From JBGRQB01 sp041725875 (GTDB lineage Bacteria; Bacteroidota; Ignavibacteria; Ignavibacteriales; Melioribacteraceae), in NCBI GenBank assembly GCA_041725875.1, contig JBGRQB010000056.1, forward strand, positions 1 to 22,935: DNA of 22,935 nt. The letters run 5' to 3'. How positions within the stretch are numbered: position 1 is the first letter of the stretch; each line of letters begins with the position of its first letter. Below, piece after piece: positions 6,164 to 15,226 of this stretch. The position numbers and the translations under genes are program-made. Under the pieces are notes generated by a model. It was not told the origin of the DNA. It worked only from the letters and a program-made list of their open reading frames with translations, and did no database searches.

Positions 6164-8691
6164 GTTATGTCGTCGTTTTGCTGACCGCCATTTCTAAATT
6201 CTTTTAAGGAAGCAGTAATCTTTTTCATAGTGTCTCTGCTTCTTTCGGAAGAATTTTCTGTTAATATTTTCTCAAATCTTTCTTCACCGAATAATTCATT
6301 CTGTTCGTTCATCTCTTCGGTAATGCCATCTGAGTAAAACACAAATTTATCACCCGGATTATAGTTGAAACATTTTTCTTCAAGAGTAATGTTAAAGATG
6401 TCCCCTTTTTCAAGTCCTACCCCAATTCCTTTGGGAATATATGAATCTACGGAACCATTGTTAGCAACCATTAATGGTGTATGACCTGCTCTGCAAAATT
6501 TTATTGTTTTTTCTTTTGTATCAAAAAGAGCAAGCGAAATTGTAATGAACCAGTTTTTACCAATTGTTTCGTAAATTCTTTTATTAACTTCTTTCAGGAT
6601 TTCTTTTGGTGATTTATCTTTTGTACAGAAAAGATGCATCATTGTGTGAAGCTGCGACATATAAAACGACGCAGAAAATCCTTTGCCGGAAACATCACCC
6701 ACTATTACAAAAATTTTATCATCTGAAGCTTTAATAACATCGTAATAGTCTCCGCCAATCTGCATTGCAGGCATCATAGTTCCGCAAATATCCAACCCGG
6801 AAATGTATGGCAGTTCAGCCGGTAATAAACTTTCCTGAATTGTTTTTGCGTTTTCCAGATCTCGTTCAATTTTAAGTTTATCAGCTTCCTGTTCGTAGAG
6901 TCTGGCATTTTCAATAGCAACAGTCGCCTGATTGGAAGCAGTTTCCAAAAGTCGTAAATCTTTACCGGAAAATCTGGAGCCGGAAAATTTTAATCCGTAA
7001 AGTAAAATACCTATAACTCTGGAGTTTATAGTAAGAGGAATAAGCGTATAAATTTCTTCATTCACCAAATCGATTGATTCATCAAACAGATTTTCAAGTT
7101 CTTCTCTTTCAACAACTCCCGGTAATTTATTTTTTTTGTTTTTTGTTATGAACCCAATGAGCTTTTCTTCATCAATATTCATAAGCAGATTTCTATTTTT
7201 AAAGCCCTTTTCACGTACAAGTTCAAAGCAGTCATCTTTTTTAAGCAAGATACCAAACTTGTTAATTTTTAAAGCATCAACAAGTGTTTCATACATATGA
7301 TCGAGAATTTTATCAAGTCCTACAATTGTACCAATCTCGTTACTGAATTTCATAATAACTTTCTGATACATAAACTGTTCAGGATAAAATCTCTGAGTAA
7401 GAATATTTTGGAACCGATCTTTTGTAGATTGAAACAGTATGGCAAATAAAATAAATATCGCTGCGGCAATTGCTCCCTGATAATCAGATTCTACAATTGT
7501 ACTGATACTTTGTCCTAAAACATAAATCACAAAGAAATAAATTCCGGCAATGGTTACCGTGGCTGAACCGTAAATAATTGTGTTTTTTATAACATCGCTT
7601 ACATCCATTAACGAATAACGGAAAATGGAATATCCGAACGATATTGGTATCAATGCAATAAATACAATTGGAAGATAATATTCAGGATTGTTAAACTTGG
7701 TAGTTCCAATCATCTGAACAATATATCTGAAATAAACTATTGATAAAACTCCGATTGTAAATGAAATTAAAATCAGAAATATTGAATTTCGTTCTCTTTT
7801 GGTTTTTAATTTCATATAACTGAAAAAGAGTGAAATCAATCCAACCAGTAATGACAGATCAACAAGAAAGCGCATTCCCTGTTGAAGCAGATTGCTTATA
7901 ACACCTACCCTTTGAGAAATATCAGCCATAAAAAGAAATTGCGAAATAATTAAAACAACGAGCATAATTGTAGGAATAACTATAAATGTATTTCTAACAC
8001 CTGTTTTTGCAGCAAAAGAGAGTTCTTTTGGGAAAAACATAAAAAACCGGGAAATCACAAATGGCAGATAAGAGAGTCCCACATAATAAAAGAACAGTAT
8101 AACAAGAGGTAAAATCCCTGCATTTCTGACCGGATTACTTCCTTCCGGACCAAACAATATAGCCACGAGGGAATAGAGCGTATACATCAATCCAATTCTG
8201 AAAAAGAGTCGTTGTGTATATCCGTCAGGTTTAGAACGAATTACAAGATAACCAACAACAACCCACAGCAATGCCAGCAGACTGACAGCCAGCAGATTAT
8301 ACTCTATCAGTTTTTTAACATAAACTTTGGTTTCAAAAACTTCATCTTTTCTTGCAACTTTGTATTTGGCATAATTTCCGGCCGGAATATTATTAAGAAT
8401 TGCCTGAGCGTGCATATCGCTGAGCAAATCAAAATCATTTATTGAAATTAATCTGTCACCATCTCTTATACCAGCCTGCCAGGTTACACCGTTAAATTTC
8501 ACGGATGTAAAAACAAGTTCTACCAGACCGCTTTTATCTCTTTCAACTTGCCAGATACATTCATCATTTGAAGTAACATTTACGGCAAGTACAAAATAGA
8601 GTGTAATCAAATTTAGAATTGTAAATGTGATTGCCACAGGTGTAATAAATTTATAGCGGTGTTTACGATATATCTGGATTAAACTTTTCAT
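6139..8691 (-). CDS. PDZ / multi-pass membrane / GAF / SpoIIE-type PP2C phosphatase
   Basis: An 850-residue membrane phosphatase. TM1 is at about 17-38; then an exported PDZ-like domain at 55-125 (WQAGIRDGDRLISIN); then about nine membrane helices between 130 and 420; a GAF domain at about 455-597; and a C-terminal PP2C (SpoIIE/RsbU) domain at 610-850. Metal-binding motifs are intact: GGDYYD 646-651, GDVSGKG 665-671, AGHTP 735-739, YSDGITE 786-792 and QNDDIT 838-843. Such domains dephosphorylate a STAS anti-sigma antagonist, which then draws the kinase away from its target. The PDZ and membrane parts are likely signal input from the envelope. It is the last gene of the partner-switching operon, sharing one base with the preceding stop codon. 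Confidence 0.95.
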   Translation of the reverse strand: MKSLIQIYRKHRYKFITPVAITFTILNLITLYFVLAVNVTSNDECIWQVERDKSGLVELVFTSVKFNGVTWQAGIRDGDRLISINDFDLLSDMHAQAILNNIPAGNYAKYKVARKDEVFETKVYVKKLIEYNLLAVSLLALLWVVVGYLVIRSKPDGYTQRLFFRIGLMYTLYSLVAILFGPEGSNPVRNAGILPLVILFFYYVGLSYLPFVISRFFMFFPKELSFAAKTGVRNTFIVIPTIMLVVLIISQFLFMADISQRVGVISNLLQQGMRFLVDLSLLVGLISLFFSYMKLKTKRERNSIFLILISFTIGVLSIVYFRYIVQMIGTTKFNNPEYYLPIVFIALIPISFGYSIFRYSLMDVSDVIKNTIIYGSATVTIAGIYFFVIYVLGQSISTIVESDYQGAIAAAIFILFAILFQSTKDRFQNILTQRFYPEQFMYQKVIMKFSNEIGTIVGLDKILDHMYETLVDALKINKFGILLKKDDCFELVREKGFKNRNLLMNIDEEKLIGFITKNKKNKLPGVVEREELENLFDESIDLVNEEIYTLIPLTINSRVIGILLYGLKFSGSRFSGKDLRLLETASNQATVAIENARLYEQEADKLKIERDLENAKTIQESLLPAELPYISGLDICGTMMPAMQIGGDYYDVIKASDDKIFVIVGDVSGKGFSASFYMSQLHTMMHLFCTKDKSPKEILKEVNKRIYETIGKNWFITISLALFDTKEKTIKFCRAGHTPLMVANNGSVDSYIPKGIGVGLEKGDIFNITLEEKCFNYNPGDKFVFYSDGITEEMNEQNELFGEERFEKILTENSSERSRDTMKKITASLKEFRNGGQQNDDITLVLVKAN

Positions 8692-10367
8692 TATTTTACT
8701 TTCACAACAAGACAGGTTATATCATCAGATTGTTCAGCACCTTTTGCAAAATCACTTACAGTTTCAATAATCTGGTCAAGTATTTCGCGTGCTGTATTTT
8801 TTGCAATTTTAAGAGCAAACTTTTCAAAACGTTCGTCAGAAAACTCTTCTTCAGCCACATTCATTGCTTCGGTAATTCCATCTGTAAAAGTCACCAAAGC
8901 GTCACCAGGCTGCAGCTTTACGGTTTCTTTCATATATGGCACAATAGTTTCCATAACACCCAGAATCATTCCTCCCTTTTTCAGAAATTCAATTTTTCCG
9001 TCACGAATTAACAACGGAGGATTATGACCGGCATTAACGTAAGTAAGCTCGTTTGTTTCATCATTTAATATTCCCCAGAAAAATGTTACAAATCCACCGC
9101 CGCTTGTATTTTCGGAGATAAGGTCGTTCATAAGATTGGTTGCTTCATCCAGGGATAAACTCTGTTTACAGATCGATTTCAAAAACGCCTGTGTGTTTGC
9201 CATAATTAATGAAGCCTGAACACCTTTACCTGAAACATCTCCAATTGCAAACAAGGTTCGTTTGTCATCAAGCTTTACAATATCGTAATAATCTCCACCT
9301 ACCTGTCTAGCAGGAAGATTTATTGCGGCAATGTCAAAACTATCAAGTTGCGGATAGGTTCCGGGAAGAAGATTTTGCTGTATTTTTCTTGCAAGTTCAA
9401 GATCTTTTTCAAGCTTCTCTTTTTCAAGAGCTTCCTGAAATAATCTTGCATTTTCAATTGAAATAATTGCCAGACTGCCAACCGAGGAAACAAATTCAAT
9501 ATCTGAATTTGTATATTCCTGTCCGTTAATTCTGGCTCCAAGAAGTATCATTCCTTTTGTAACGCCTTTTATCTGCATTGGAATTACAAGAGAAATACCC
9601 AGATCATTCAGCTCGGCAGAATAGTCTTTAATTTCATCTTTATTAAGAGGTTTGGAAATTGTTTTGAGTTCGTAACTCTCACACAATTCCTCAAGTTTTT
9701 GTCTGTCGAATTTACAATCGATAAACTCGGCAGAATTACTATTGAATTTCAAAATCGCAAACTTCGAAACCATTAATTGTCCGATTAAGGAAAATACAAC
9801 CAGTTTACCCACCATTTTCTCTTCAAGAATTCCGCTGAATTCTTTACTCAAATCAAACAGCGAGCTAAGTTGATTAACCTTTCCATCCAAATCGCGATTA
9901 ACCTTTTGAAGTTTTTCCACCATTATTGAATTTTCAATTGCTGTGGCGGCCACATTCAAAATAGTGCTGAGAAAATCGAGATCATCTTCGGTGTAATCTT
10001 GTTTGTTAAACTTTTCACCTAAAAAGATGTATCCCCGGATATTATCCGAAGTGATTATCTCTTTCATCACAACAAAGTGGTTCTCTTTCAAAAAAGCGTC
10101 CAGTGTTTCAGATGAATTATCGGTTTTAACTTTTTCTTTGAAGTTCTGAAGCACCTGATCATTTATTCCCTTACTGGCTTTAATTTCCAGACCTGCATTT
10201 TCGTTAAACAGGGCAATTAAACCTCTGGTGGCAAAAAATTTACCAAAACAGGTAAGCAGTAAATTGTTAAGCGTAAAATCCAGTTCCAGATTTGAGTTAA
10301 TCAATTTACTAAAATCTACCAGTGCCGAAAGATTTCTCAGGGCTGCGTTATTTTGTTCAATAATCAT
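8691..10367 (-). CDS. Soluble double-GAF SpoIIE-type PP2C phosphatase
   Basis: A 558-residue cytoplasmic protein without membrane helices: GAF-like domains at about 15-150 and 165-308, a coiled coil (308-333) and a PP2C domain (335-558). Motifs are complete: GGDYYD 357-362, GDVSGKG 376-382, AGHNPP 446-451, FTDGITE 494-500 and QSDDIT 546-551. RsbU-type phosphatases of this form remove phosphate from STAS antagonists; the GAF domains would give ligand, redox or protein input. The ATG overlaps the kinase stop codon (ATGA, 4 nt) with no clear Shine-Dalgarno site, so translation is probably coupled. Among the three phosphatases here it is the only cytosolic one, implying an internal signal. Confidence 0.95.
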   Translation of the reverse strand: MIIEQNNAALRNLSALVDFSKLINSNLELDFTLNNLLLTCFGKFFATRGLIALFNENAGLEIKASKGINDQVLQNFKEKVKTDNSSETLDAFLKENHFVVMKEIITSDNIRGYIFLGEKFNKQDYTEDDLDFLSTILNVAATAIENSIMVEKLQKVNRDLDGKVNQLSSLFDLSKEFSGILEEKMVGKLVVFSLIGQLMVSKFAILKFNSNSAEFIDCKFDRQKLEELCESYELKTISKPLNKDEIKDYSAELNDLGISLVIPMQIKGVTKGMILLGARINGQEYTNSDIEFVSSVGSLAIISIENARLFQEALEKEKLEKDLELARKIQQNLLPGTYPQLDSFDIAAINLPARQVGGDYYDIVKLDDKRTLFAIGDVSGKGVQASLIMANTQAFLKSICKQSLSLDEATNLMNDLISENTSGGGFVTFFWGILNDETNELTYVNAGHNPPLLIRDGKIEFLKKGGMILGVMETIVPYMKETVKLQPGDALVTFTDGITEAMNVAEEEFSDERFEKFALKIAKNTAREILDQIIETVSDFAKGAEQSDDITCLVVKVK

Positions 10368-10783
10368 ATATATTTAACCATTATTACCTGGTTGCTGTCA
10401 CCGTCAAGATTATGGTATGTTACTTCGTCCATTAGTTTTTTCATTAAGAACATACCTAATCCCCCCACTTTCCTTTCTTTAGCATACTTTTCAAGATCGG
10501 GTTCCGGAACTTTACGGGCATCAAAATGTCCGCCGGAATCGGTAAGAGTAATTGTAAATTTTTGATTTTCCAAAGAGGCATTAATTACAATTTCTCCCTC
10601 AACAGAGTATTTATAAGCATGCTTGATAATATTTGTACACGCTTCATCAACCGCCAGAACTATTTTTGCAACTACATCGTTTGCAAAACCGCTCTCTTCG
10701 GCTGCTGCTTTAGTGAAATCGCGAACAAGCGAAAGGTTATCTGTGGCACTGATTATTTTAAGTTCTTTATTAAACTTTTTCAC
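10364..10783 (-). CDS. RsbW/SpoIIAB-like serine kinase, anti-sigma switch
   Basis: About 139 residues, a single HATPase_c domain of the anti-sigma kinase type. From the start used here, the N-box has E47 and N51 (VDEACTNIIKHAY), D82 in TDSGGHFD and GGLGMFLM at 107-114. Such kinases phosphorylate a STAS antagonist on Ser and otherwise bind a sigma factor or other target. It is the only kinase in the operon and overlaps the STAS gene by 14 nt. The start is GTG at 10783, which has AAAGG about 11 nt before it; a GTG at 10795 has no spacing from the same site. Which target it restrains is not shown by the sequence. Confidence 0.92.
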   Translation of the reverse strand: MKKFNKELKIISATDNLSLVRDFTKAAAEESGFANDVVAKIVLAVDEACTNIIKHAYKYSVEGEIVINASLENQKFTITLTDSGGHFDARKVPEPDLEKYAKERKVGGLGMFLMKKLMDEVTYHNLDGDSNQVIMVKYI

Positions 10784-11147
10784 TTTCAGAATCACCTTTT
10801 TGGTTGTACTTGTCTATTGCTTCTCTTTCGTCATTGTAAAATTCGTATAACATAGGAAAACCAAGTAAATCGAAAATATTGTAAACATTTTCTGTCATGT
10901 TAGAAAATTTGATATCGCCTTCATTTTCCCTCATTGGTTCAACAAATGCCATAAATACACCAAGACCCGCACTACTTATGTATGTCAGATCTTTAAAATT
11001 CACAACTACACGATAATTTTTCTCATTAATCAGGCTATCGAATGCAGTTTCCAGTTCAGGAGCAGTATGCGCATCCAGATAACCATTAAGGTCAATAACC
11101 CTTACATCACCCGATTCGGCGCGTACAGAGACCTTAAATTCAGTCAT
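10770..11147 (-). CDS. STAS-domain anti-sigma factor antagonist
   Basis: A 125-residue single STAS domain (SpoIIAA/RsbV family) with a short acidic tail. The phosphorylation loop reads LTYISSAGLGVF; by alignment with the DS(S/T)GLG loop of SpoIIAA/RsbV the phospho-acceptor is S59, with Ser replacing the usual Asp before it. GGAG is 6 nt before the ATG, which lies 8 nt inside the end of the upstream phosphatase gene. Directly followed by the kinase gene, it is the obvious substrate of that kinase and of the three phosphatases. Confidence 0.95.
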   Translation of the reverse strand: MTEFKVSVRAESGDVRVIDLNGYLDAHTAPELETAFDSLINEKNYRVVVNFKDLTYISSAGLGVFMAFVEPMRENEGDIKFSNMTENVYNIFDLLGFPMLYEFYNDEREAIDKYNQKGDSESEKV

Positions 11148-13215
11148 TTATTTCTCCAGCTTTATTATTAATATTTTTCCATTTAAATACTACCAGTGTT
11201 ATATCATCGTGCTGATTAGTATCTTTTTGATAGCAGCTTACAGCACTCATAATCTCATTTGCAAGGGAATCAATGCTTCCGTTATTTTTTGCTAAAATTA
11301 CATCTTCAAGCTTCTGTTCGCCAAAATCATCCATTTCTGAGTTCTTGGCTTCAGTGATTCCGTCTGTATAAATAACAATTGTATCATCGTTCTGCAGTTT
11401 TAATTCCTGCTCTTCTATTGTACGGTTAAATGTTTTCCCAAAATCAAGTCCGAGTCCCAACCCGTTAGGTTGGGCATATTCAATCTTTCCGTCACGCAAA
11501 TTTAGCAAAGGCGGATGCCCGCATCTTGCAAAACGAAGCGTTCCTTTTTTTCTGTCAAAAACACCGTAAATTGCAGTTACAAATGTTTTTTTGTCCAGAC
11601 TCTTATTCAAAATTCTGTTTGCCTGAATTAAAACTTCTTTCGGACTGTCAAGCAAACCGGAAACAGTTTCAAACACACCTTTAACCTCAGCCATAACAAA
11701 TGCAGCTGAAATTCCTTTACCTGAAACATCTGCAATTACGAACCCTAGTTTTTCATCCGGAAGTTCAAAGAAATCGTAATAATCTCCTCCAACTTCAAAA
11801 GCAGGTATAAAGCAGGCCGATGTTTCAAGATTATCATATTGCGGAGTTTTAATTGGGATAATCTTATGCTGAACCTCTCTGGCAACATCAAGTTCTTTTT
11901 CCAGACGCTCTTTTTCCAGAGATTCTTCAATTAATTTTGCATTTTCCAGTGTAAGAGCAGCATAATCTGCATAAGACATTATTGTTTTCTGATCATCTTC
12001 ATCAAACGGAGTTGCTTCTTTGCGCGCAGCAAATAAATATCCTCTTATTGCTTTGTGAGTTAAAAGAGGTGCAACAACAAAAGTATGAAGTGATGAATTA
12101 ATAACATCGGTTCTATGCGAAAATTTTATATTGTTTTTTGTAAACGAAAGTAAATGTCTGAGTGTAGATTCATTTTCATCAATTATCGATCTTGAAACGT
12201 GCTCAGCTTCAACATAACCAATATTTTTAGCAGAAATTAGTTCAAGTTCGCCATCATTATTTGCTACAAGCCAGGCTGCATCTGAATTACAAACTCTGAT
12301 AGTTGTTTCAACTACGGTTTCTCCCAATTCTTTAAAATCAAACACCTGAGTGATAAGATTACTTAAATCAAGAAACGAGGAAAGTTCTTCAGCTTTTCTG
12401 TCAAAAGCCTCAGCAGTTGGCAGATGAAAAAGAGTTGTGAAAAATACAACTGTGAAATAGATTGCGCCGTAAAGCATTACAAGCAGACTAAAAACCTCAG
12501 CTCCTGGAATATATAATTCGAGTGACTGACTTATAAACCCGTCTTGGAAAAACAAAGCTGAATTTATTCCAAAAAGAATTGACAACCCGACAGATAAAAC
12601 AAGCAGTAAAAGTTTTTGACGTTTTGTTAAAAACGCAATCCAGGAAACTCTAATTGAATTTATGGAAATAAACACAATTGCCATTGATAAAAATGTATGA
12701 AACGGAAATTCAAGTTCCGGTTCATATTTATGAACAAATTTGGAAATACACGCCAAAATGATAAATAAAATCATTGTCAGATAAATTTTTTCCGGACTCC
12801 TCTTCTGACCCAAAAAGAAAAGCTGTTTAAATGCAGCTAAGATAAATGCAGAGGAAAAAATCAAAATAACGAGAAGGATTTGAACCATCAGAAAAATAAA
12901 AACATTTCCGGCAAAAGCTGCAGCATCACCTTCGCCAAAGTAACTGGAAACAGCTACCAGAAAGAAAACGATTGCTCCGCAAACTCCGAGATTAAGAACC
13001 AGAGAGAGCGGTTTTTTGACTTTTTCACCCAGTACTTCTTCAAGATAAAGAGTGAAAAAATAAACAGAAGAAAAAATTAGCGTACCGGAAAGAAAATTAA
13101 TTATCATCGATTCCGACAGCGGAAAAACTATTTTATAAATTAAAAGAATTAATAAAATAAAAATAGCATTCTCCAGTTTTCGCATTTTGCTATATTTCTG
13201 GAAAGGCATCTGCAT
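11140..13215 (-). CDS. Multi-pass membrane / GAF / SpoIIE-type PP2C phosphatase
   Basis: A 691-residue protein: about seven or eight membrane helices in 15-262, a GAF domain at about 280-428, a coiled-coil linker (428-450) and a PP2C domain (452-680). Motifs are GGDYYD 476-481, ADVSGKG 495-501 (Ala in place of the usual first Gly), CGHPP 565-569, YTDGITE 616-622 and QHDDIT 668-673, so the metal-binding Asp residues are present. Unlike the 850-residue phosphatase it lacks a PDZ domain. It follows the unknown membrane protein by 18 nt and precedes the STAS gene, for which it probably acts as phosphatase in response to a membrane signal. No clear Shine-Dalgarno site precedes the first Met; a second Met is two codons on. 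Confidence 0.93.
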   Translation of the reverse strand: MQMPFQKYSKMRKLENAIFILLILLIYKIVFPLSESMIINFLSGTLIFSSVYFFTLYLEEVLGEKVKKPLSLVLNLGVCGAIVFFLVAVSSYFGEGDAAAFAGNVFIFLMVQILLVILIFSSAFILAAFKQLFFLGQKRSPEKIYLTMILFIILACISKFVHKYEPELEFPFHTFLSMAIVFISINSIRVSWIAFLTKRQKLLLLVLSVGLSILFGINSALFFQDGFISQSLELYIPGAEVFSLLVMLYGAIYFTVVFFTTLFHLPTAEAFDRKAEELSSFLDLSNLITQVFDFKELGETVVETTIRVCNSDAAWLVANNDGELELISAKNIGYVEAEHVSRSIIDENESTLRHLLSFTKNNIKFSHRTDVINSSLHTFVVAPLLTHKAIRGYLFAARKEATPFDEDDQKTIMSYADYAALTLENAKLIEESLEKERLEKELDVAREVQHKIIPIKTPQYDNLETSACFIPAFEVGGDYYDFFELPDEKLGFVIADVSGKGISAAFVMAEVKGVFETVSGLLDSPKEVLIQANRILNKSLDKKTFVTAIYGVFDRKKGTLRFARCGHPPLLNLRDGKIEYAQPNGLGLGLDFGKTFNRTIEEQELKLQNDDTIVIYTDGITEAKNSEMDDFGEQKLEDVILAKNNGSIDSLANEIMSAVSCYQKDTNQHDDITLVVFKWKNINNKAGEIND

Positions 13216-13233
13216 AAATCAGTAATACTCGTG

Positions 13234-14409
13234 TTATTTGGATTTTTTTCTAATTTTTCTCTTTAGTTGAGTTTTATTTTTTTTGACCGACATCTTAATT
13301 AACGAATCAAGTACATTTTGTTCATATATTTTTGCCGCAGAATCTATTTTTAATCCAAACTGCTGCCAGTTCTGGGCAGAATGTTCGCCAACTGCATTTA
13401 TAGTCTGAAATATAAACTCACCCAATTCATCAAAATTAAATTCAAAATCAATATTTTCACCGGCTCCGTTTATATCTATCTTGAGTTTCCCCAATTTACC
13501 TGCCGAAGCTTTATTAAATGAAATTGACATATTCATCAGGGAGTCTCTTAAGTTAAATATTTTTTTATTTTCAGATTCAATAATCGCACTTATTTTCTTT
13601 TTATCGATCATAAATTCTTTAATTGGACGGGCATCAGCGACAGGAGTTTCAGTCAGAACCGGAACTATCATATCGTTGAAATTTTGTTTTTCAAAGTCAG
13701 TCTTTTCAACTTCCAGCATTTTTGCCATTTTTACTTTGTCAAACTTGTAATCTTTCATAAAAACTGTGTCAGGAGTTAAAAACACCAGTTTTGTATCATC
13801 TTTTTCAGCAAACTTCAGATGGTTTTTAAGTTTCTCTTTTTCCCAGTTATAAATTTCCCCTCTTGAAGAGAGTCGCGCAGATTCAAGCAATTCCATTTTC
13901 AGATTTTTGTTCATCTTTAAAATTGCTTCATCAACAACAACTGCTTCATTTTCACTTACAAGAACAGATGCGGTTAAATCGGCTCTGTAAAAATCTAAAA
14001 CAGAATCCACACTGGCTTTACTTTTTTCATCTTTGCAGTAAAGATTAATAAACTTTTCATAATTGTTGGTATTTCTGTTTAGAATTGCATCTTTAATACC
14101 AAGCTCTTTTCCCTTTTCCGGGTTATCTTTAATAAACAGGACTTTATCTTCTGCAACAGGCAGGTTGTTGTTAAATGCAAAGTTTATCAAATCTTCGTTT
14201 GATAATTCTTCTTTGGAATGGAAAAGTGGTTTGAGATTTTTGGAGTAAAATCTTTCGAGAAGAGTCTCTCCCTGATGAAAAATATTATAGCCGCTGTCCT
14301 GGGTATTTTTGAAATAAATCATAACAGTAACAGTAACAATCAATAATGCAGCTGCCGGCATATAAGTTTTTAGCAGTCTGGACTCGTTATTTGAACCGGA
14401 ATTATTCAT
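13234..14409 (-). CDS. Unrecognised single-pass membrane protein, possible anti-sigma factor
   Basis: A 391-residue protein I do not recognise. A short cytoplasmic N terminus (1-15), one membrane helix at about 16-33, then about 355 residues outside, Lys/Asp/Glu-rich and mostly helical, ending in a very basic tail. It contains one Cys in the exported part (in LYCKDE). It begins 3 nt after the ECF sigma gene's stop codon, the position normally held by an anti-sigma factor, but its 15-residue cytoplasmic tail is much shorter than a standard anti-sigma domain. It could be a membrane sensor or regulator of the sigma factor or of the adjacent phosphatase. No zinc motif or peptidase motif is visible. 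Confidence 0.75.
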   Translation of the reverse strand: MNNSGSNNESRLLKTYMPAAALLIVTVTVMIYFKNTQDSGYNIFHQGETLLERFYSKNLKPLFHSKEELSNEDLINFAFNNNLPVAEDKVLFIKDNPEKGKELGIKDAILNRNTNNYEKFINLYCKDEKSKASVDSVLDFYRADLTASVLVSENEAVVVDEAILKMNKNLKMELLESARLSSRGEIYNWEKEKLKNHLKFAEKDDTKLVFLTPDTVFMKDYKFDKVKMAKMLEVEKTDFEKQNFNDMIVPVLTETPVADARPIKEFMIDKKKISAIIESENKKIFNLRDSLMNMSISFNKASAGKLGKLKIDINGAGENIDFEFNFDELGEFIFQTINAVGEHSAQNWQQFGLKIDSAAKIYEQNVLDSLIKMSVKKNKTQLKRKIRKKSK

Positions 14410-14412
14410 TTT

Positions 14413-14991
14413 CTAACCGTTTAATTCTTTTTGATAAGGCTCAAGTAAAACTTTCAAGCTTTCGCGAGCCCTGAAAATTCGAGATTTTACAGTTCCAACT
14501 TCACATCCCATCTGATCGGCAATTTCTTTGTAGCTGAAACCATCAATATCTCTTAAAATGAGCGGCGTTCTCAATTTTTCCGGAAGTTTGTTAATTGCAT
14601 TTCTTACAAGATGCGGAATATCCAGATTTTCATTTCGCGATTTTGCAACTGGTTCCTTATCAGTATCCTTGATAGGAACAAAGATGCTGCGAACTCTTTT
14701 TTTACGCAGATAATCGCGACACTTATTAACTGTAATTCTGTATAACCAGGTTGTAAATTTAGACTGAAATCTAAACTCCCCCAGTTTATGATAAATGCTT
14801 ATAAATACATCTTGCGAAATATCATCTACAAATTCAGAATCTCCCAAAGTTAAAAACACCAGGTTTCTTACTTTGTCTTTATGCTTAATTACCAATTTGC
14901 TAAAAGCAGCTTCTTCGCCGCTGTTAAATCTCTCGATAAGCAAAAAATCTTCGTCCAAATTTGCAGTTTCTTCCTTTTTCGCTTCACTCAT
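14413..14991 (-). CDS. ECF-family RNA polymerase sigma factor
   Basis: A 192-residue sigma factor with region 2 at about 24-98 (DDISQDVFISIYHKL, SKFTTWLYRITVNKCRDYLRKK) and region 4 at 131-183 (LPEKLRTPLILRDIDGFSYKEIA, then a helix-turn-helix with EVGTVKSRIFRAR). Regions 1 and 3 are absent, so this is RpoE/SigW-like, not SigB or SigF. It is the first gene of the seven-gene partner-switching operon. A GGAAC-N17-CGTC element directly upstream fits autoregulation. The ATG at 14991 has only a weak CCGGA upstream. Confidence 0.95.
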   Translation of the reverse strand: MSEAKKEETANLDEDFLLIERFNSGEEAAFSKLVIKHKDKVRNLVFLTLGDSEFVDDISQDVFISIYHKLGEFRFQSKFTTWLYRITVNKCRDYLRKKRVRSIFVPIKDTDKEPVAKSRNENLDIPHLVRNAINKLPEKLRTPLILRDIDGFSYKEIADQMGCEVGTVKSRIFRARESLKVLLEPYQKELNG

Positions 14992-15008
14992 ATTAAAATA
15001 TCCGGTAT

Positions 15009-15038
15009 TTTAGACGATATATCTTAATTTAAAGTTCC
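15009..15038 (-). promoter_or_regulatory. ECF-type promoter of the partner-switching operon
   Basis: On the minus strand GGAACTTT (15031-15038) is followed by CGTCTAAA (15009-15016), spaced GGAAC-N17-CGTC. This matches the general -35 (GGAAC/GAAC) and -10 (CGTC/TCTA) pattern of ECF sigma factors. Transcription would begin near 15002, giving a leader of about 10 nt before the sigma gene. It is most simply read as the sigma factor's own promoter. Confidence 0.7.
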
Positions 15039-15151
15039 AATAAAATTAAATCATTGAAGTTTAAGTTAAAATAGTTGCTTTGTTTTTAAAGTAACTTTCT
15101 ATAACTTGCAACTAATATAAATAAATATGTGTATATTAGCATACTAAACTT

Positions 15152-15173
15152 AAGAATTAATTTATTAATTCTT
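15152..15173. promoter_or_regulatory. Inverted repeat at the -35 box of the STAS gene
   Basis: AAGAATTAA and TTAATTCTT form a perfect 9-bp dyad around TTTA. Its right arm runs into the TTGACT box of the STAS promoter, a position suited to a repressor or activator. Being AT-only apart from one G/C pair per arm, it may also be chance. Confidence 0.4.
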
Positions 15174-15200
15174 GACTAAAAAAGCGTAACTATGTAAATT
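15172..15200 (+). promoter_or_regulatory. Candidate housekeeping promoter of the STAS gene
   Basis: TTGACT (15172-15177) and TAAATT (15195-15200) are 17 nt apart, with the start expected near 15207, 20 nt before the STAS ATG. This is a sigma-70 type promoter, unlike the ECF-type promoter of the divergent operon. Confidence 0.5.
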
Positions 15201-15226
15201 GGTTTATAAATTTATCGGGAGAATTT

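Noticed and set aside
14413..14991. SigB/SigF-type sigma factor as partner of the kinase
   Set aside because: The protein has only regions 2 and 4 and is 192 residues long, so it is ECF-type; a SigB-like sigma must be elsewhere if one exists.
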